Shown here piece after piece: positions 1 through 7,804 of a DNA stretch of 64,000 nt (its first letter is position 1; every line of letters begins with the position of its first letter). The notes under the pieces are model-generated. The model was not told where the DNA came from, searched no databases, and saw nothing but the letters and a program-made list of their open reading frames with translations. The position numbers and the translations under genes were made by a program. Source of the stretch: Pseudomonadota bacterium (GTDB taxonomy: Bacteria; Myxococcota_A; UBA796; SXON01); contig JAUXTN010000189.1 in the NCBI GenBank assembly GCA_030684355.1, positions 1-64,000 of the forward strand, given 5' to 3'.

Positions 1-135
1 GCCCTCGGAGCCCTCGGAGCCCTCGGAGCCCTCGGCGCCCTCGGCGCCCTCGGCGCCCTCGGCGCCCTCGGAGCCGTCGCCGCCCTCGGAGCGCTCGCCG
101 CCCTCGGACCCCTCGGCGCCCTCGGAGCCCTCGGC
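1..135. repeat. 9-bp tandem repeat encoding EGS/EGA
   Basis: Eight uninterrupted 9-bp units of gccctcgg(a/c) fill 1-72 and decay into variant units up to about 135. On the minus strand each unit reads Glu-Gly-Ser or Glu-Gly-Ala, so the repeat stays in frame inside the truncated sensor gene. The array probably continues beyond the window. Its purity suggests recent slippage growth. Confidence 0.9.
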
Positions 136-879
136 GCCCTCTCCAGCGCGGCGGGCAACGTCGTCACCGCCCTCGGAGCCGTCGCCGCCCCCGGAGCGCT
201 CGCCGCCCTCGGAGCCGTCGCCGCGAGGCTCGTCCCCATCCGGTCGGGCCCCGTCCAGGCGGCTCCCTTCGGCGCCCTCTCCAGCGCGGCGGGCAACGTC
301 GTCGCCGCCCTCGTCGCCGTCCGGGCGGGCGTCGCCGTCACCCTGCGGCGCCCCACCCTCATCGGCGCCGTCTCCTACGGGGCGCTCTGCATCCGAGCGC
401 CCCTCGTCACGCCGACCCCCCTGCTCCGGACCCTCTCCATCCCCGCCCATCCCGCCGCCCTCCGCCCGCGACCCCCGCCGTCCCCGACGCCCCGGCGGGC
501 TCCGCCGCACCTGCACGACCCCGGCGCCGACCGTGCGCTCGGGGGCATCCGCGCCGAGGGCGATGGGGAGCGCGGGCGTGCCGGAGGACACGGCGACCTC
601 GGTCGGCCCGCGCAGCACGGCGACGTAGCGGAGGCCCTGGTCCGCGAGCTCTTCGACGACGGCGTCGAGGTCCGCCGCGCTGGGCGGCCCGTGGGTGGGC
701 GGCAGCGCGCGGTGGAGCGCGGTCGCGAGGAGGCTCTCCTGGCCGATGGCGAGCATGGACGAGAGACGATGCGCGCCCACGTAGTCGGTGACCGCCGAGG
801 CCACGACGACGCCGGCGAGGAGCACCGCCCCGAGGAGCGGCGCGAGGTGGCGGCGCGCGGCGGGGGGAGCAGGCAGCAT
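1..879 (-). CDS. membrane sensor protein, probable histidine kinase N-terminus (partial, runs off the left edge)
   Basis: This reading frame is open from an ATG at 879-877 to the window edge (293 residues, no stop). Residues about 14-34 form one hydrophobic segment after a short basic start (APPAARR). A predicted periplasmic region follows, with QESLLATALHRAL and GLRYVAVL, segments I associate with the sensor part of deltaproteobacterial histidine kinases that partner sigma-54 activators. From about residue 127 the protein is low complexity, rich in Gly, Glu, Asp and Ser, and it ends at the edge in EGS/EGA repeats. No kinase domain is visible because the C-terminus lies outside, so the kinase assignment is inference. 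It is divergent from a Spy/ZraP-like gene that has a sigma-54 promoter. Confidence 0.6.
   Translation of the reverse strand, partial: MLPAPPAARRHLAPLLGAVLLAGVVVASAVTDYVGAHRLSSMLAIGQESLLATALHRALPPTHGPPSAADLDAVVEELADQGLRYVAVLRGPTEVAVSSGTPALPIALGADAPERTVGAGVVQVRRSPPGRRGRRGSRAEGGGMGGDGEGPEQGGRRDEGRSDAERPVGDGADEGGAPQGDGDARPDGDEGGDDVARRAGEGAEGSRLDGARPDGDEPRGDGSEGGERSGGGDGSEGGDDVARRAGEGAEGSEGAEGSEGGERSEGGDGSEGAEGAEGAEGAEGSEGSEGSEG
133..303. repeat. 33-bp exact direct repeat, copies at 133-165 and 271-303
   Basis: The same 33 bases occur twice, 138 bp apart (46 codons, in frame). In the sensor protein both copies encode the module GDDVARRAGEGA. The copies look like an internal segmental duplication within the acidic linker, separate from the 9-bp slippage array beside it. 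Confidence 0.85.
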
Positions 880-909
880 GCGTCAGCGTACCCCGGCTCC
901 GGGGGCAGG

Positions 910-952
910 GTGCGAGATCCGCACGGGTTTGCGGGGAGTGCGGATTCCGCAT
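910..952. promoter_or_regulatory. two related inverted repeats, candidate activator-binding sites
   Basis: Site one (910-924) is gtgcg-N5-cgcac. Site two (938-952) contains the 13-bp dyad tgcggattccgca (6-1-6) at 939-951. The two 15-bp sites match at 11 positions and their centres are 28 bp apart. They lie about 100-150 bp upstream of the sigma-54 promoter at 1051, the usual range for an enhancer-binding protein. They also lie 30-75 bp upstream of the divergent sensor start at 879. Binding by a response regulator is inference. Confidence 0.5.
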
Positions 953-1050
953 GCGGCGGGTGCCGAAGCCGCAGCTTCCCGCGCAGGTCGCGCGGAGCCA
1001 GGGAGGCGCAACATCCCGTCGTTCCACGATAGCTGCCCCGGCAGGCCCCC

Positions 1051-1066
1051 TGGCACACCCGTTGCA
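1051..1066 (+). promoter_or_regulatory. sigma-54 (-24/-12) promoter
   Basis: tggcac at 1051-1056, five bases, then ttgca at 1062-1066 match the sigma-54 consensus TGGCAC-N5-TTGC. Ten bases separate the GG and GC elements, as required. Transcription would start near 1077, about 32 bases before the ATG at 1109, whose aggag ribosome site is at 1099-1103. This makes the Spy-like gene dependent on a sigma-54 activator, which would fit a ZraR-type regulator encoded with the divergent sensor. Confidence 0.8.
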
Positions 1067-1108
1067 ATCCAGGAGTGCGCCGGGCTTCACCGGCACCCAG
1101 GAGCGACC

Positions 1109-1714
1109 ATGACCCGCCTCACGCACCCCCTCCTCGCCGCCGGCGCCACCCTCGGCCGCGCGCTGATCGTGACCCTCGGCCTCGCCGTTCCCGTCGCCTT
1201 CGCCGGGGGGCCGGACGGCGCCTGCGAGCACGGCGACGGCCCCTCCGACGACGGCCCCTCCGAGCACGGGCGCGGCGGCGGCCCCGGCGGCGAGGGGCGC
1301 CATGGCGGCGAGCGCCAGGATCCCGCCGCCACGCTGCGGGCGAACGCGGCCACCCTCGGGCTGACGGAGGCCCAGCTCACCACGATCGACGGCATCTTCG
1401 CGGAGGCGAAGCCACGGCTCGACGCCCTCCACACCGCCGCCGCCGAGGCGCGGGACGCCGCGCGCGCGGACGACGCGACCGAGGACGACCTCGCCTACGA
1501 GGAGGACGCCCGCGACGCCCTGCGCGCCGCCCGGCGGGAGACGATGGAGGCCGTGCGCGCCGCGCTCACGGAAGAACAGTGGGACGCGGCCCGCGAGTTG
1601 ATGCCGCGACGGGGCGGGGGCGCGCGCGGGCATCGGGGCGGCGGCCGCGGCGAGGGCCCGGACGGCGGCAAGGGCGGCCACGGCGGACCGTCGGACGCGG
1701 GCGACGAGGAGTAG
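1109..1714 (+). CDS. Spy/CpxP/ZraP-like periplasmic LTxxQ protein
   Basis: The protein is 201 residues with a signal peptide over about the first 30 residues (hydrophobic LIVTLGLAVPVAFA). The mature protein begins with a Gly/Asp/His-rich segment and then a helical core holding two LTxxQ motifs, LTEAQ and LTEEQ, the hallmark of Spy/CpxP family periplasmic chaperones and metal-stress proteins. The C-terminus is a Gly/Arg/His-rich tail. ATG 1109 is chosen because aggag lies 5 bases upstream and because the signal peptide starts there. The His-rich parts could bind metal, as in ZraP. The gene is preceded by a sigma-54 promoter and is divergent from a membrane sensor, the same layout as zraP and zraSR in enterobacteria. 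Confidence 0.75.
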   Translation: MTRLTHPLLAAGATLGRALIVTLGLAVPVAFAGGPDGACEHGDGPSDDGPSEHGRGGGPGGEGRHGGERQDPAATLRANAATLGLTEAQLTTIDGIFAEAKPRLDALHTAAAEARDAARADDATEDDLAYEEDARDALRAARRETMEAVRAALTEEQWDAARELMPRRGGGARGHRGGGRGEGPDGGKGGHGGPSDAGDEE

Positions 1715-2094
1715 CCAGGCCGGCTATCGCACGGCCTGTCTATCGTTATGTGGTCGGAGAAGCTCCGTTTACTTCGCGGCTACGTATTCGCGCCCAGCGC
1801 AGACACGGAGCCACTCGAAACGGAGCCGACTCCGGATCGCCGTTCTTGCAGCGGGTTCTTCGGAACGCGCCGCGAGAACGGCTACGCCAGGCCGGCCTGA
1901 CCACGACGGGTCTGGCCGCCCTCCCACGGGGGCCGCCTGACCGCGCGCGCGGAACGAGGCACGCCACGTCTTGCGTTGGTCATGTCGCCCGGAAGTCGTG
2001 GACACGACCGCGAGACACGCCTATCGTCCGGGGCGTGACGCGCTCCGGGCAACTCCGGGCGTGTCACCGTGTCTCCCCCGGCCCCGGACTCCCG
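1715..2094. other. 380-bp intergenic stretch
   Basis: No convincing gene is seen. The section 1730-1830 is less GC-rich than its surroundings. Short frames on the minus strand have no recognisable family, ribosome site or signal peptide. A weak hairpin (tagcc/ggcta, 1712-1726) overlaps the stop of the upstream gene. The promoter for the lipoprotein at 2095 presumably lies here, but none is clear. Confidence 0.5.
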
Positions 2095-3177
2095 ATGCGC
2101 ACGTACCCCCTCCTCGCGGGCCTCCTCCTCCTCGCGGGTTGCACCGAAACGACCTTCGAGTTCGGCGACCGGGACACCGACCGCCCCGATCCGACGGACG
2201 CCGACACCGACACCGATGCGGACACCGACACGGACACCGATGCCGACACGGATTCCGACACGGACGCCGACACCGATTCCGATACGGACACCGATACGGA
2301 CGTCGACACCGGGACCACCGAGTACACGTGCGACAATCTCCCCACCTTCAACCTGGGGGACACCACGTTCGACGAGGCGCGCGCCTACCACGGCGTGACC
2401 TTCGACAGCGACGGCAACCTGGTCGGGTGGGACGGCCGCAACTCGCTCGTGAAGAGCGCCTACGACGGCACGCGCGCGGTGTTGGCTCCGGGGTTCCGCA
2501 GCGTCGAGCAGATCGACCGCCTCCCCGACGGGGACTTCGTCCTGGCCGACGCGACCAACGCACGGCTCACCCGCGTGACCCCCGAGGGCGGCTCGGAGAC
2601 CCTCGCGAGCGGCGTGGGCTACGTCTACGGCGTGACCGTCGGCCCGGACGGCATGGTGTACGTGGCGGACGGCGGGGTCGCCCGCGTGGATCCGAGCACC
2701 GGCGAGCGGACCGTGCTGCTCTCGCAGCCCCCGGGCTGGACCGCTCACAGCCTGAACTTCAACCTCGATAGTACGCGCCTGTACATCGGGACGATCGGGC
2801 AGGGGGACGTCTACTACTTCGACCTCGACGCCGACCTGAACCCGATCGACATCCCCCAGCTCCTCCTCCGCGTCCCAGGGACCGGCTGGCACGACGCCGT
2901 CGGCGTGGACGCGTGCGGGAACGTCTACATCACGGACTATTCGAGCTCGGGGCTCTACCGCATCGAGGCGGACCTCACGATCACCGAGATGGTGTCGACC
3001 TCGGACCGCACGCTCTACGGGCACGGCATGGAGTGGGGGAGCGGAATCGGCGGTTGGCGCGACGACACGCTCTACCAGCCCCAACCCTACAACGGGTCGA
3101 CCGTGCGAGAGGTCGTGATCGGCCTCCCCGACGGCGACACCGTGCGCACGTGGAACGGCACGGCGGCTCCGTGGTGA
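2095..3177 (+). CDS. Asp-rich lipoprotein with NHL/SMP-30-like beta-propeller
   Basis: This is a 360-residue predicted lipoprotein. The signal peptide ends in the lipobox LLAGC, and a linker of Asp-Thr/Asp-Ala/Asp-Ser dipeptides follows (residues about 35-71). The rest shows repeated blades with motifs such as DSDGNLVGWD, LPDGDFVLADATNARL, VGPDGMVYVADGG and VDACGNVYITDYSSSGLYRI, typical of six-bladed NHL or SMP-30/gluconolactonase-like propellers. No catalytic assignment is possible. ATG 2095 starts the signal peptide. The next lipoprotein begins 27 bp after the stop. The Asp linker would hold the propeller away from the membrane, perhaps with bound calcium (inference). Confidence 0.7.
   Translation: MRTYPLLAGLLLLAGCTETTFEFGDRDTDRPDPTDADTDTDADTDTDTDADTDSDTDADTDSDTDTDTDVDTGTTEYTCDNLPTFNLGDTTFDEARAYHGVTFDSDGNLVGWDGRNSLVKSAYDGTRAVLAPGFRSVEQIDRLPDGDFVLADATNARLTRVTPEGGSETLASGVGYVYGVTVGPDGMVYVADGGVARVDPSTGERTVLLSQPPGWTAHSLNFNLDSTRLYIGTIGQGDVYYFDLDADLNPIDIPQLLLRVPGTGWHDAVGVDACGNVYITDYSSSGLYRIEADLTITEMVSTSDRTLYGHGMEWGSGIGGWRDDTLYQPQPYNGSTVREVVIGLPDGDTVRTWNGTAAPW
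2197..2309. repeat. 6-bp microsatellite encoding Asp-X dipeptides
   Basis: In-frame repeats of gacacc/gacacg/gatgcg encode an alternating Asp-Thr/Asp-Ala/Asp-Ser spacer directly after the lipobox of the lipoprotein at 2095. The same kind of spacer recurs at 3284-3320, 27209-27259 and 47132-47290 in unrelated lipoproteins. Confidence 0.85.
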
Positions 3178-3203
3178 TCCCATTCCGGCTGGAGCCCATC
3201 CGC

Positions 3204-4181
3204 ATGACGACCCTCCTCCTCCTCGCGGCGTGCGGGGGTGACCCCATCGACACCGGCAAGGGCGCCGACGACACCGCTGGCGATACCGACACGGACACCG
3301 ACACCGACGACACCGGCGGCCCCGACCCGGCGACGGTCCCGCTCGCCGGCGAGTGCACCGACGATGCGCATTGGGGCGCCTTCGCCATCGACAGCAACGA
3401 GGACTATGCCTACGTCACGGGCTCGATCTCGAACGGGGTGGTCCCCGTGTCGGTGCTCACGCAGATGATGGAGTCCGGCGACTGCAAGATCTGGCGGCGC
3501 GAGAACCCGTTCTGCGACCCGAGCTGCGACCCCGGGTACACCTGCGATCTCTCGGGCGAGTGTGTCACCTACCCGACGACACAGGACCTCGGCGTTGTCA
3601 CGGTCGACGGGCTCTCCCAACCCGTGTCGATGGAGGCCGTCACCCCCGGCTACACCTACTTCGACACGTCCCTGCCCAACCCCCCGTGGACCCCCGGGAG
3701 CCTGCTCACGCTCGACACGAGCGGCGGCGCCTACGATCCCGTGCGTCTCTACGGCGTCGCGCCCGCGGCGCTCGCGCCGGTCAGCATGGACTGGGTCATC
3801 AACCCCGGTCAGCCCCTCGCCGTAGCCTGGGACGCCCCCGCCAGCGCCGTGCGCACCGAGCTCGTGCTCAACCTGCGCATCGATCAGCACGGTCTCACCC
3901 CGTCGAGCATCGAGTGCGTCTTCACCGACGACGGCGCGGCGGAGGTCCCGAGCGACGTCATCGAGGAGCTGATGGGCTACGGCGTGACCGGCTTCCCCGC
4001 GGGGGATCTCACCCGGCGCACCGCCGATTCCAGCGCCATCGGCGCCGGCGGCTGCATCGACCTCGTCGCCTCCTCGTCGCGGCTCGCGCACGTGGAGATC
4101 GACGGGTACACGCCCTGCACGCGCGACCCCGACTGTCCCGACGGGCAGACCTGCAACGAAGCGCTCGAGCGCTGCGAGTAG
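3204..4181 (+). CDS. Asp-rich lipoprotein of unknown function
   Basis: The protein has 325 residues. A very short signal ends in LLLAAC, followed by an Asp-Thr spacer. The body is not recognised. It carries two Cys clusters with an EGF-like look, CDPSCDPGYTCDLSGEC near the middle and CTRDPDCPDGQTCN at the C-terminus, which probably form disulfides outside the cytoplasm. ATG 3204 has ggag 9 bases upstream. An in-frame GTG at 3174 overlapping the previous stop is possible, but it would add basic residues before an already adequate signal. It may be cotranscribed with the propeller lipoprotein. Confidence 0.6.
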   Translation: MTTLLLLAACGGDPIDTGKGADDTAGDTDTDTDTDDTGGPDPATVPLAGECTDDAHWGAFAIDSNEDYAYVTGSISNGVVPVSVLTQMMESGDCKIWRRENPFCDPSCDPGYTCDLSGECVTYPTTQDLGVVTVDGLSQPVSMEAVTPGYTYFDTSLPNPPWTPGSLLTLDTSGGAYDPVRLYGVAPAALAPVSMDWVINPGQPLAVAWDAPASAVRTELVLNLRIDQHGLTPSSIECVFTDDGAAEVPSDVIEELMGYGVTGFPAGDLTRRTADSSAIGAGGCIDLVASSSRLAHVEIDGYTPCTRDPDCPDGQTCNEALERCE

Positions 4182-4184
4182 CCC

Positions 4185-5153
4185 CTACACGCCCGCGCCG
4201 CGCCCATGCGGGGCACCGAGGTCGATCGACGGCCCCACCGGCACGATGCGGTAGGGGTTGATGGACGGGTGGCTGTAGTAGTAGTGCCGCTTGATCGAGG
4301 CGAGATCGTAGGTCTCGGCGACGCCCGGGAGCTGGTAGATCGCGCGCGTGTAGGCCCAGAGGCTGGGGTACTCCCGCAGCGCGTGGACGTTGCACTTGAA
4401 GTGCCCGTAGTACACGGGGTCGAAGCGCAGCAGCGTGGTGAACAGCCGCAGATCGCACTCGGTGAACGTGCCCCCGACCAGCCACCGGTGGGCGGCGAGG
4501 CGGGCCTCGAGCACGTCGAGCGTGTCGAAGAGCGCCACGACGGCCTCCTCGTAGGCGACCTGGGTCGTCGCGAACCCGGCGCGGTAGACGCCGTTGTTGA
4601 CCGTGTCGTAGATCCGCGCGTTCAGGGCGTCGATCTCGGCGCGGAGGCGCGCCGGGTAGAGGTCGTGGCCGGCGAGCGGCGCGGTCGGGGCCGCGAGCGC
4701 GCGGAGGGGCCCGTTCATCATCCGCAGGATCTCGGACGACTCGTTGTTCACGATCGTGCCCGCGACCTTGTCCCAGAGGACCGGCACGGTGACCCGCCCG
4801 GTGTAGTGCGGGTCGGCGCGGGTGTAGACCTCGTGGAGGTGCCGGGCGCCGAAGAGCGCGTCGGGGTGGGCCTCGTCGAAGCTCCAGCCGTGCTCGAGCA
4901 TCTCCGGCGCGACGGCGGAGGAGGGGAGCGCGGCCTCCAACCCGAGCAGGGCCCGGGCGACGAGCGTGCGGTGGGCCCATGGGCACGCCATCGCGACGTA
5001 GAGGTGGTAGCGGCCGGGCTCGACGGGGTGGGGCGCCCCCGGCACGTCCGAGACGGTGTGCCGAAAGGCGCTTTCCTTCCTCACGAAGCGGCCGCCCGTG
5101 GCGGAGGTGTCGTACCAGGTGTCCTGCCAGTGTCCGTCGACCAACAGACCCAT
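4185..5153 (-). CDS. glutathionyl-hydroquinone reductase (Xi-class glutathione transferase)
   Basis: This 322-residue protein has the YqjG/ECM4 family signature. The catalytic Cys57 sits in ACPWAHRT, and the WSFDEAHPD segment, a C-terminal helical domain with VGGTFTECDLRLFTTLLRFD and an aromatic KRHYYYSHPSINP tail follow. Family members reduce glutathionyl-hydroquinones using glutathione in the cytoplasm. The start at 5153 is supported by ggagg five bases upstream and matches the family N-terminus. A second glutathione-transferase-fold gene lies 61 bp upstream on the same strand, so the two may be cotranscribed. Confidence 0.88.
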   Translation of the reverse strand: MGLLVDGHWQDTWYDTSATGGRFVRKESAFRHTVSDVPGAPHPVEPGRYHLYVAMACPWAHRTLVARALLGLEAALPSSAVAPEMLEHGWSFDEAHPDALFGARHLHEVYTRADPHYTGRVTVPVLWDKVAGTIVNNESSEILRMMNGPLRALAAPTAPLAGHDLYPARLRAEIDALNARIYDTVNNGVYRAGFATTQVAYEEAVVALFDTLDVLEARLAAHRWLVGGTFTECDLRLFTTLLRFDPVYYGHFKCNVHALREYPSLWAYTRAIYQLPGVAETYDLASIKRHYYYSHPSINPYRIVPVGPSIDLGAPHGRGAGV

Positions 5154-5214
5154 GGTGCCTCCGCGTGGCGGCCCCGATAACGCGCGGCCCCGGCCCGACC
5201 GCGGGCCGTTCGGC

Positions 5215-5877
5215 TCACACGAGGATCTTGCGCGCTTCCTTGGCGGCTTCTTCCGCCGAGATGGCCGGGCGCGCCGGGATCGCCTTGCCGCGCTGCACGG
5301 CGGGCCGGGCGGCGATGCGGTCCGACCACGCGGCGAGCGCGTCGAGGCCCGTGACATCGATGCCAGACCACGCGTGCGTGTGGGTCCAGCTCCAGTTGGC
5401 GATGTCCGCGATCGAGTAGTCGCCCGCGAGGTAGTCACGGCCCCGGAGCCGGCCGTCGAGCACCTCGAGGAGGCGACGCCCCTCGCGCTGGTACCGCTCG
5501 ATGGCCCAGGGGATCTTCTCGGGGGCGTACCGCGCGAACACGTTGGCCTGCCCCATCATCGGGCCGACGCCGCCCATCTGGAACATGAGCCACTGGATGA
5601 CCGTGGAGCGCCCCTTCACGTCGGCGGGGAGGAGCTTCCCTGTCTTCTCCGCGAGGTAGATGAGGATGGCGCCGGACTCGAACACCGGAAAGTCGTCCAG
5701 CTCGCGGTCGACGATGGCGGGGATGCGGCCGTTGGGGTTGATCGCCAGGAACTCGGGCCGCTTCTGCTCGTTCGCCATCAGGTCGATCGGGTGCACGGTG
5801 TAGGGGAGCCCGAGCTCCTCCAATGCGATGGAGACCTTCCAGCCGTTCGGGGTGGGGCTGGTGTAGAGATCGATCAT
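5215..5877 (-). CDS. glutathione S-transferase family protein (YfcG/nu-like)
   Basis: The protein has 220 residues. The N-terminal thioredoxin fold has DLYTSPTPNGWKV and the cis-Pro segment NGRIPAIVD, followed by FESGAILIYLAEKTGKL, which forms the glutathione-binding part. The alpha-helical C-terminal domain contains DYSIADIANWSW. Overall it resembles bacterial nu-class proteins such as YfcG, which have disulfide reductase activity. Substrates cannot be told from sequence. Upstream (5878-6027) is a divergent promoter region shared with the YceI gene. Confidence 0.85.
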   Translation of the reverse strand: MIDLYTSPTPNGWKVSIALEELGLPYTVHPIDLMANEQKRPEFLAINPNGRIPAIVDRELDDFPVFESGAILIYLAEKTGKLLPADVKGRSTVIQWLMFQMGGVGPMMGQANVFARYAPEKIPWAIERYQREGRRLLEVLDGRLRGRDYLAGDYSIADIANWSWTHTHAWSGIDVTGLDALAAWSDRIAARPAVQRGKAIPARPAISAEEAAKEARKILV

Positions 5878-5960
5878 GACAACTCCGGGACGTCGAAGCC
5901 GAACGACGCGCGGAACGCCCTTAACCGTGTGCCCGACCACCCGAGGAACCGGACGCCTCG

Positions 5961-5972
5961 GCCCCGCGGGGC
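5961..5972. promoter_or_regulatory. 12-bp perfect palindrome in a divergent promoter region
   Basis: gccccgcggggc is a perfect 12-bp palindrome in the 150-bp gap between the divergent glutathione-transferase and YceI genes, 56 bp before the YceI start. It could be an operator, but GC-only palindromes arise easily by chance in this genome. Confidence 0.2.
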
Positions 5973-6027
5973 GAGACGGAGCACGATCCCGGCGATATCC
6001 TCGGGGCGTCGTTCCTCTGGAGATCTC

Positions 6028-6606
6028 GTGAACCGCTCCGCTCCCTGGATCCGCCGCGCGCTCGTCGCCGCCGCCATCGTCGGCTCCGCTGCCATGCTCG
6101 CCCCGAGCCTCGCCCACGCTGCCATGACGGTCAGCGGCAAGCCCAAGATCAGCTTCTTCGCCACGGGGAGCCCCGGCTTCCTCGACATCGAGGGCGAGTC
6201 GAGCACGGTCACGACGACGGACGACGGCACCCGCCTCACCTTCGTCGTGCCGATGACCACCGTCTCCACGGGCATCGACATGCGCGACTCCCACATGAAC
6301 GACGAATACGTCCAGGTCGCGCAGTTCCCCAACGCCACCCTCTCGCTCGCGAAGGCCGACGTGAAGTGGCCGGCGGCGCTCGCCGAGTCCGCCACGGGCA
6401 CGATCACGGGCACCTTCAACGTGCACGGGATCGACCAGCCGATCGACGTGACCTACACCACGAAGAAGAGCAAGACCGGGTACCGCGTCAACGCGAAGTT
6501 CGCGTTCGACTGCTCGAAGCACGGGATCGCGATCCCCGCGTACATGGGCGTCACGGTCGACCCCAAGATGACCGCCGAAGTGCAGGTCGACCTCGTCGAT
6601 GGCTAG
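6028..6606 (+). CDS. YceI-family periplasmic protein
   Basis: The protein has 192 residues with a signal peptide (hydrophobic core then LAHA). The mature part is a single YceI-type lipocalin-like barrel, with SFFATGSPGFLDIEG, DMRDSHMNDEY (the conserved DxRDxHM segment) and the C-terminal VDLVDG strand. The family binds amphiphilic or isoprenoid-like ligands. GTG 6028 is the start because ggag lies just upstream and no ATG precedes the signal peptide. The stop overlaps the next gene by 8 bases, so the two are translationally coupled. Confidence 0.85.
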   Translation: MNRSAPWIRRALVAAAIVGSAAMLAPSLAHAAMTVSGKPKISFFATGSPGFLDIEGESSTVTTTDDGTRLTFVVPMTTVSTGIDMRDSHMNDEYVQVAQFPNATLSLAKADVKWPAALAESATGTITGTFNVHGIDQPIDVTYTTKKSKTGYRVNAKFAFDCSKHGIAIPAYMGVTVDPKMTAEVQVDLVDG

Positions 6607-7795
6607 GACCCTCCTCCGCGGAACGGTGCGCACCGTCCCACTCCAGGCGCTCCTCGCGCTCTTCGCCCTCTTCGTGGCGATCCTCCCCGGGCGCGCCGAG
6701 GCGTACCCGTGGATGATCCGCCACGGCTATACCAACTGTGCCCAGTGTCACGTCGATCCCTCGGGCGGCGGCGTGCTCACCGACTACGGGCGCGCGCAGG
6801 GCGAGATCCTCGTGCGCACGCAGTACAAGAAGATGACGAAGGAGCCAGGCAAGGAAGCCGACTTTCTCCTCGGCCTCTTCCCCCTCCCGGACGCCCTCCT
6901 CCTCCAGGGGGACGTGCGCGGCATGGTCATCCCCCAGCCGGGCAACGTCCGCGCCATCCTCATGCAGGGAGACCTCCGCGCCGCCGTCGTGGCCGGCCCG
7001 TTCGTCGCGACCGGCACCCTCGGGGCGGTGAGCGAAGGTGGGCAGGGCGCGTGGGTCACGAGCAACGACGCGGGCTGGAACCTCGTCGCCCGTGAGTATT
7101 GGGCGGGGATCGCGCCCGCGAAGGGCTGGATGATCAAGGCGGGGCGCATGAACCTGCCCTACGGCATCCGCACGGAGAACCACATCCTCTACACGCGCAG
7201 CGCCACGCGCACGACCACGAACGACGAGCAGCAGCTCGGCGCGTCGGTCACGTACGCGTCCAAGCGCTTCCGCGCGGAGGTCATGGGCATCGCCGGCAAC
7301 TTCCAGGTGCGGCCGGACGTGTTCCGGGAGCGCGGCTACTCGCTCTATGCCACGTGGGCGCCCGAGAAGACGCTGGAGCTCGGTGTCTCCAGCCTGCTCA
7401 CCGTCGCCGGGGCCGACGTGGAGACCCTCGCCCCGCGCACGCGGCAGGCGCACGGGGTGTTCACCCGCTACGCGCCCATCGATCCGCTCGCCATCCTGGC
7501 GGAGGCGGACCTCCTGCTCTCCGACGATGACGGCACCTCGACCAGCGGTGTGGTCGGGAACCTCGTGGTCGATTGGGAGCCCAAGCAGGGCGTGCACGTG
7601 ATGGGGATCGGCGGCTACTGCGACGCCTCGTTCGCTGACACCAGCGCCCCCGCGTACACCGGCGGCGGCGCCGTCCAGTGGTTCCTGGCGCCGCGGGTCG
7701 ACATCCGCATGGACATCTTCCAGGGCGTCCTCTACTGCACCCCCGGCGCGACCGCGAGGCCCATGGGCCTCCTCCAAGGCCACGTCTACCTGTAG
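6599..7795 (+). CDS. outer-membrane barrel-like protein with an N-terminal CxxCH haem motif
   Basis: The protein has 398 residues. A signal peptide (about residues 1-35) is followed at once by YPWMIRHGYTNCAQCHVDPSGGG, which carries one c-type haem site (CAQCH). The remaining 330 residues are rich in alternating polar/hydrophobic strands ending in aromatic residues (AREYWAGIAP, AGRMNLPYGIRTEN, VYL at the end) and resemble a porin-like beta-barrel. This suggests a haem-bearing outer-membrane protein, perhaps for electron transfer, but no named family is recognised. It overlaps the YceI gene by 8 bases, and a second CxxCH protein starts 9 bp after its stop. Confidence 0.65.
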   Translation: MARTLLRGTVRTVPLQALLALFALFVAILPGRAEAYPWMIRHGYTNCAQCHVDPSGGGVLTDYGRAQGEILVRTQYKKMTKEPGKEADFLLGLFPLPDALLLQGDVRGMVIPQPGNVRAILMQGDLRAAVVAGPFVATGTLGAVSEGGQGAWVTSNDAGWNLVAREYWAGIAPAKGWMIKAGRMNLPYGIRTENHILYTRSATRTTTNDEQQLGASVTYASKRFRAEVMGIAGNFQVRPDVFRERGYSLYATWAPEKTLELGVSSLLTVAGADVETLAPRTRQAHGVFTRYAPIDPLAILAEADLLLSDDDGTSTSGVVGNLVVDWEPKQGVHVMGIGGYCDASFADTSAPAYTGGGAVQWFLAPRVDIRMDIFQGVLYCTPGATARPMGLLQGHVYL

Positions 7796-7804
7796 GAAGT
7801 CGCG

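Noticed and set aside
1..135. CRISPR or minisatellite of non-coding origin
   Set aside because: Units are 9 bp without spacers and keep one open minus-strand frame joined to a membrane protein start.
1746..2005. Short minus-strand frames in the 1715-2094 gap
   Set aside because: No ribosome site, signal peptide or recognised family, and composition is that of random GC-rich frames.
4009..5180. Long frames overlapping the first glutathione-transferase gene on the other strand and other phases
   Set aside because: They lack recognisable motifs, while the gene in 4185-5153 has the catalytic ACPWA site and a clear ribosome site.
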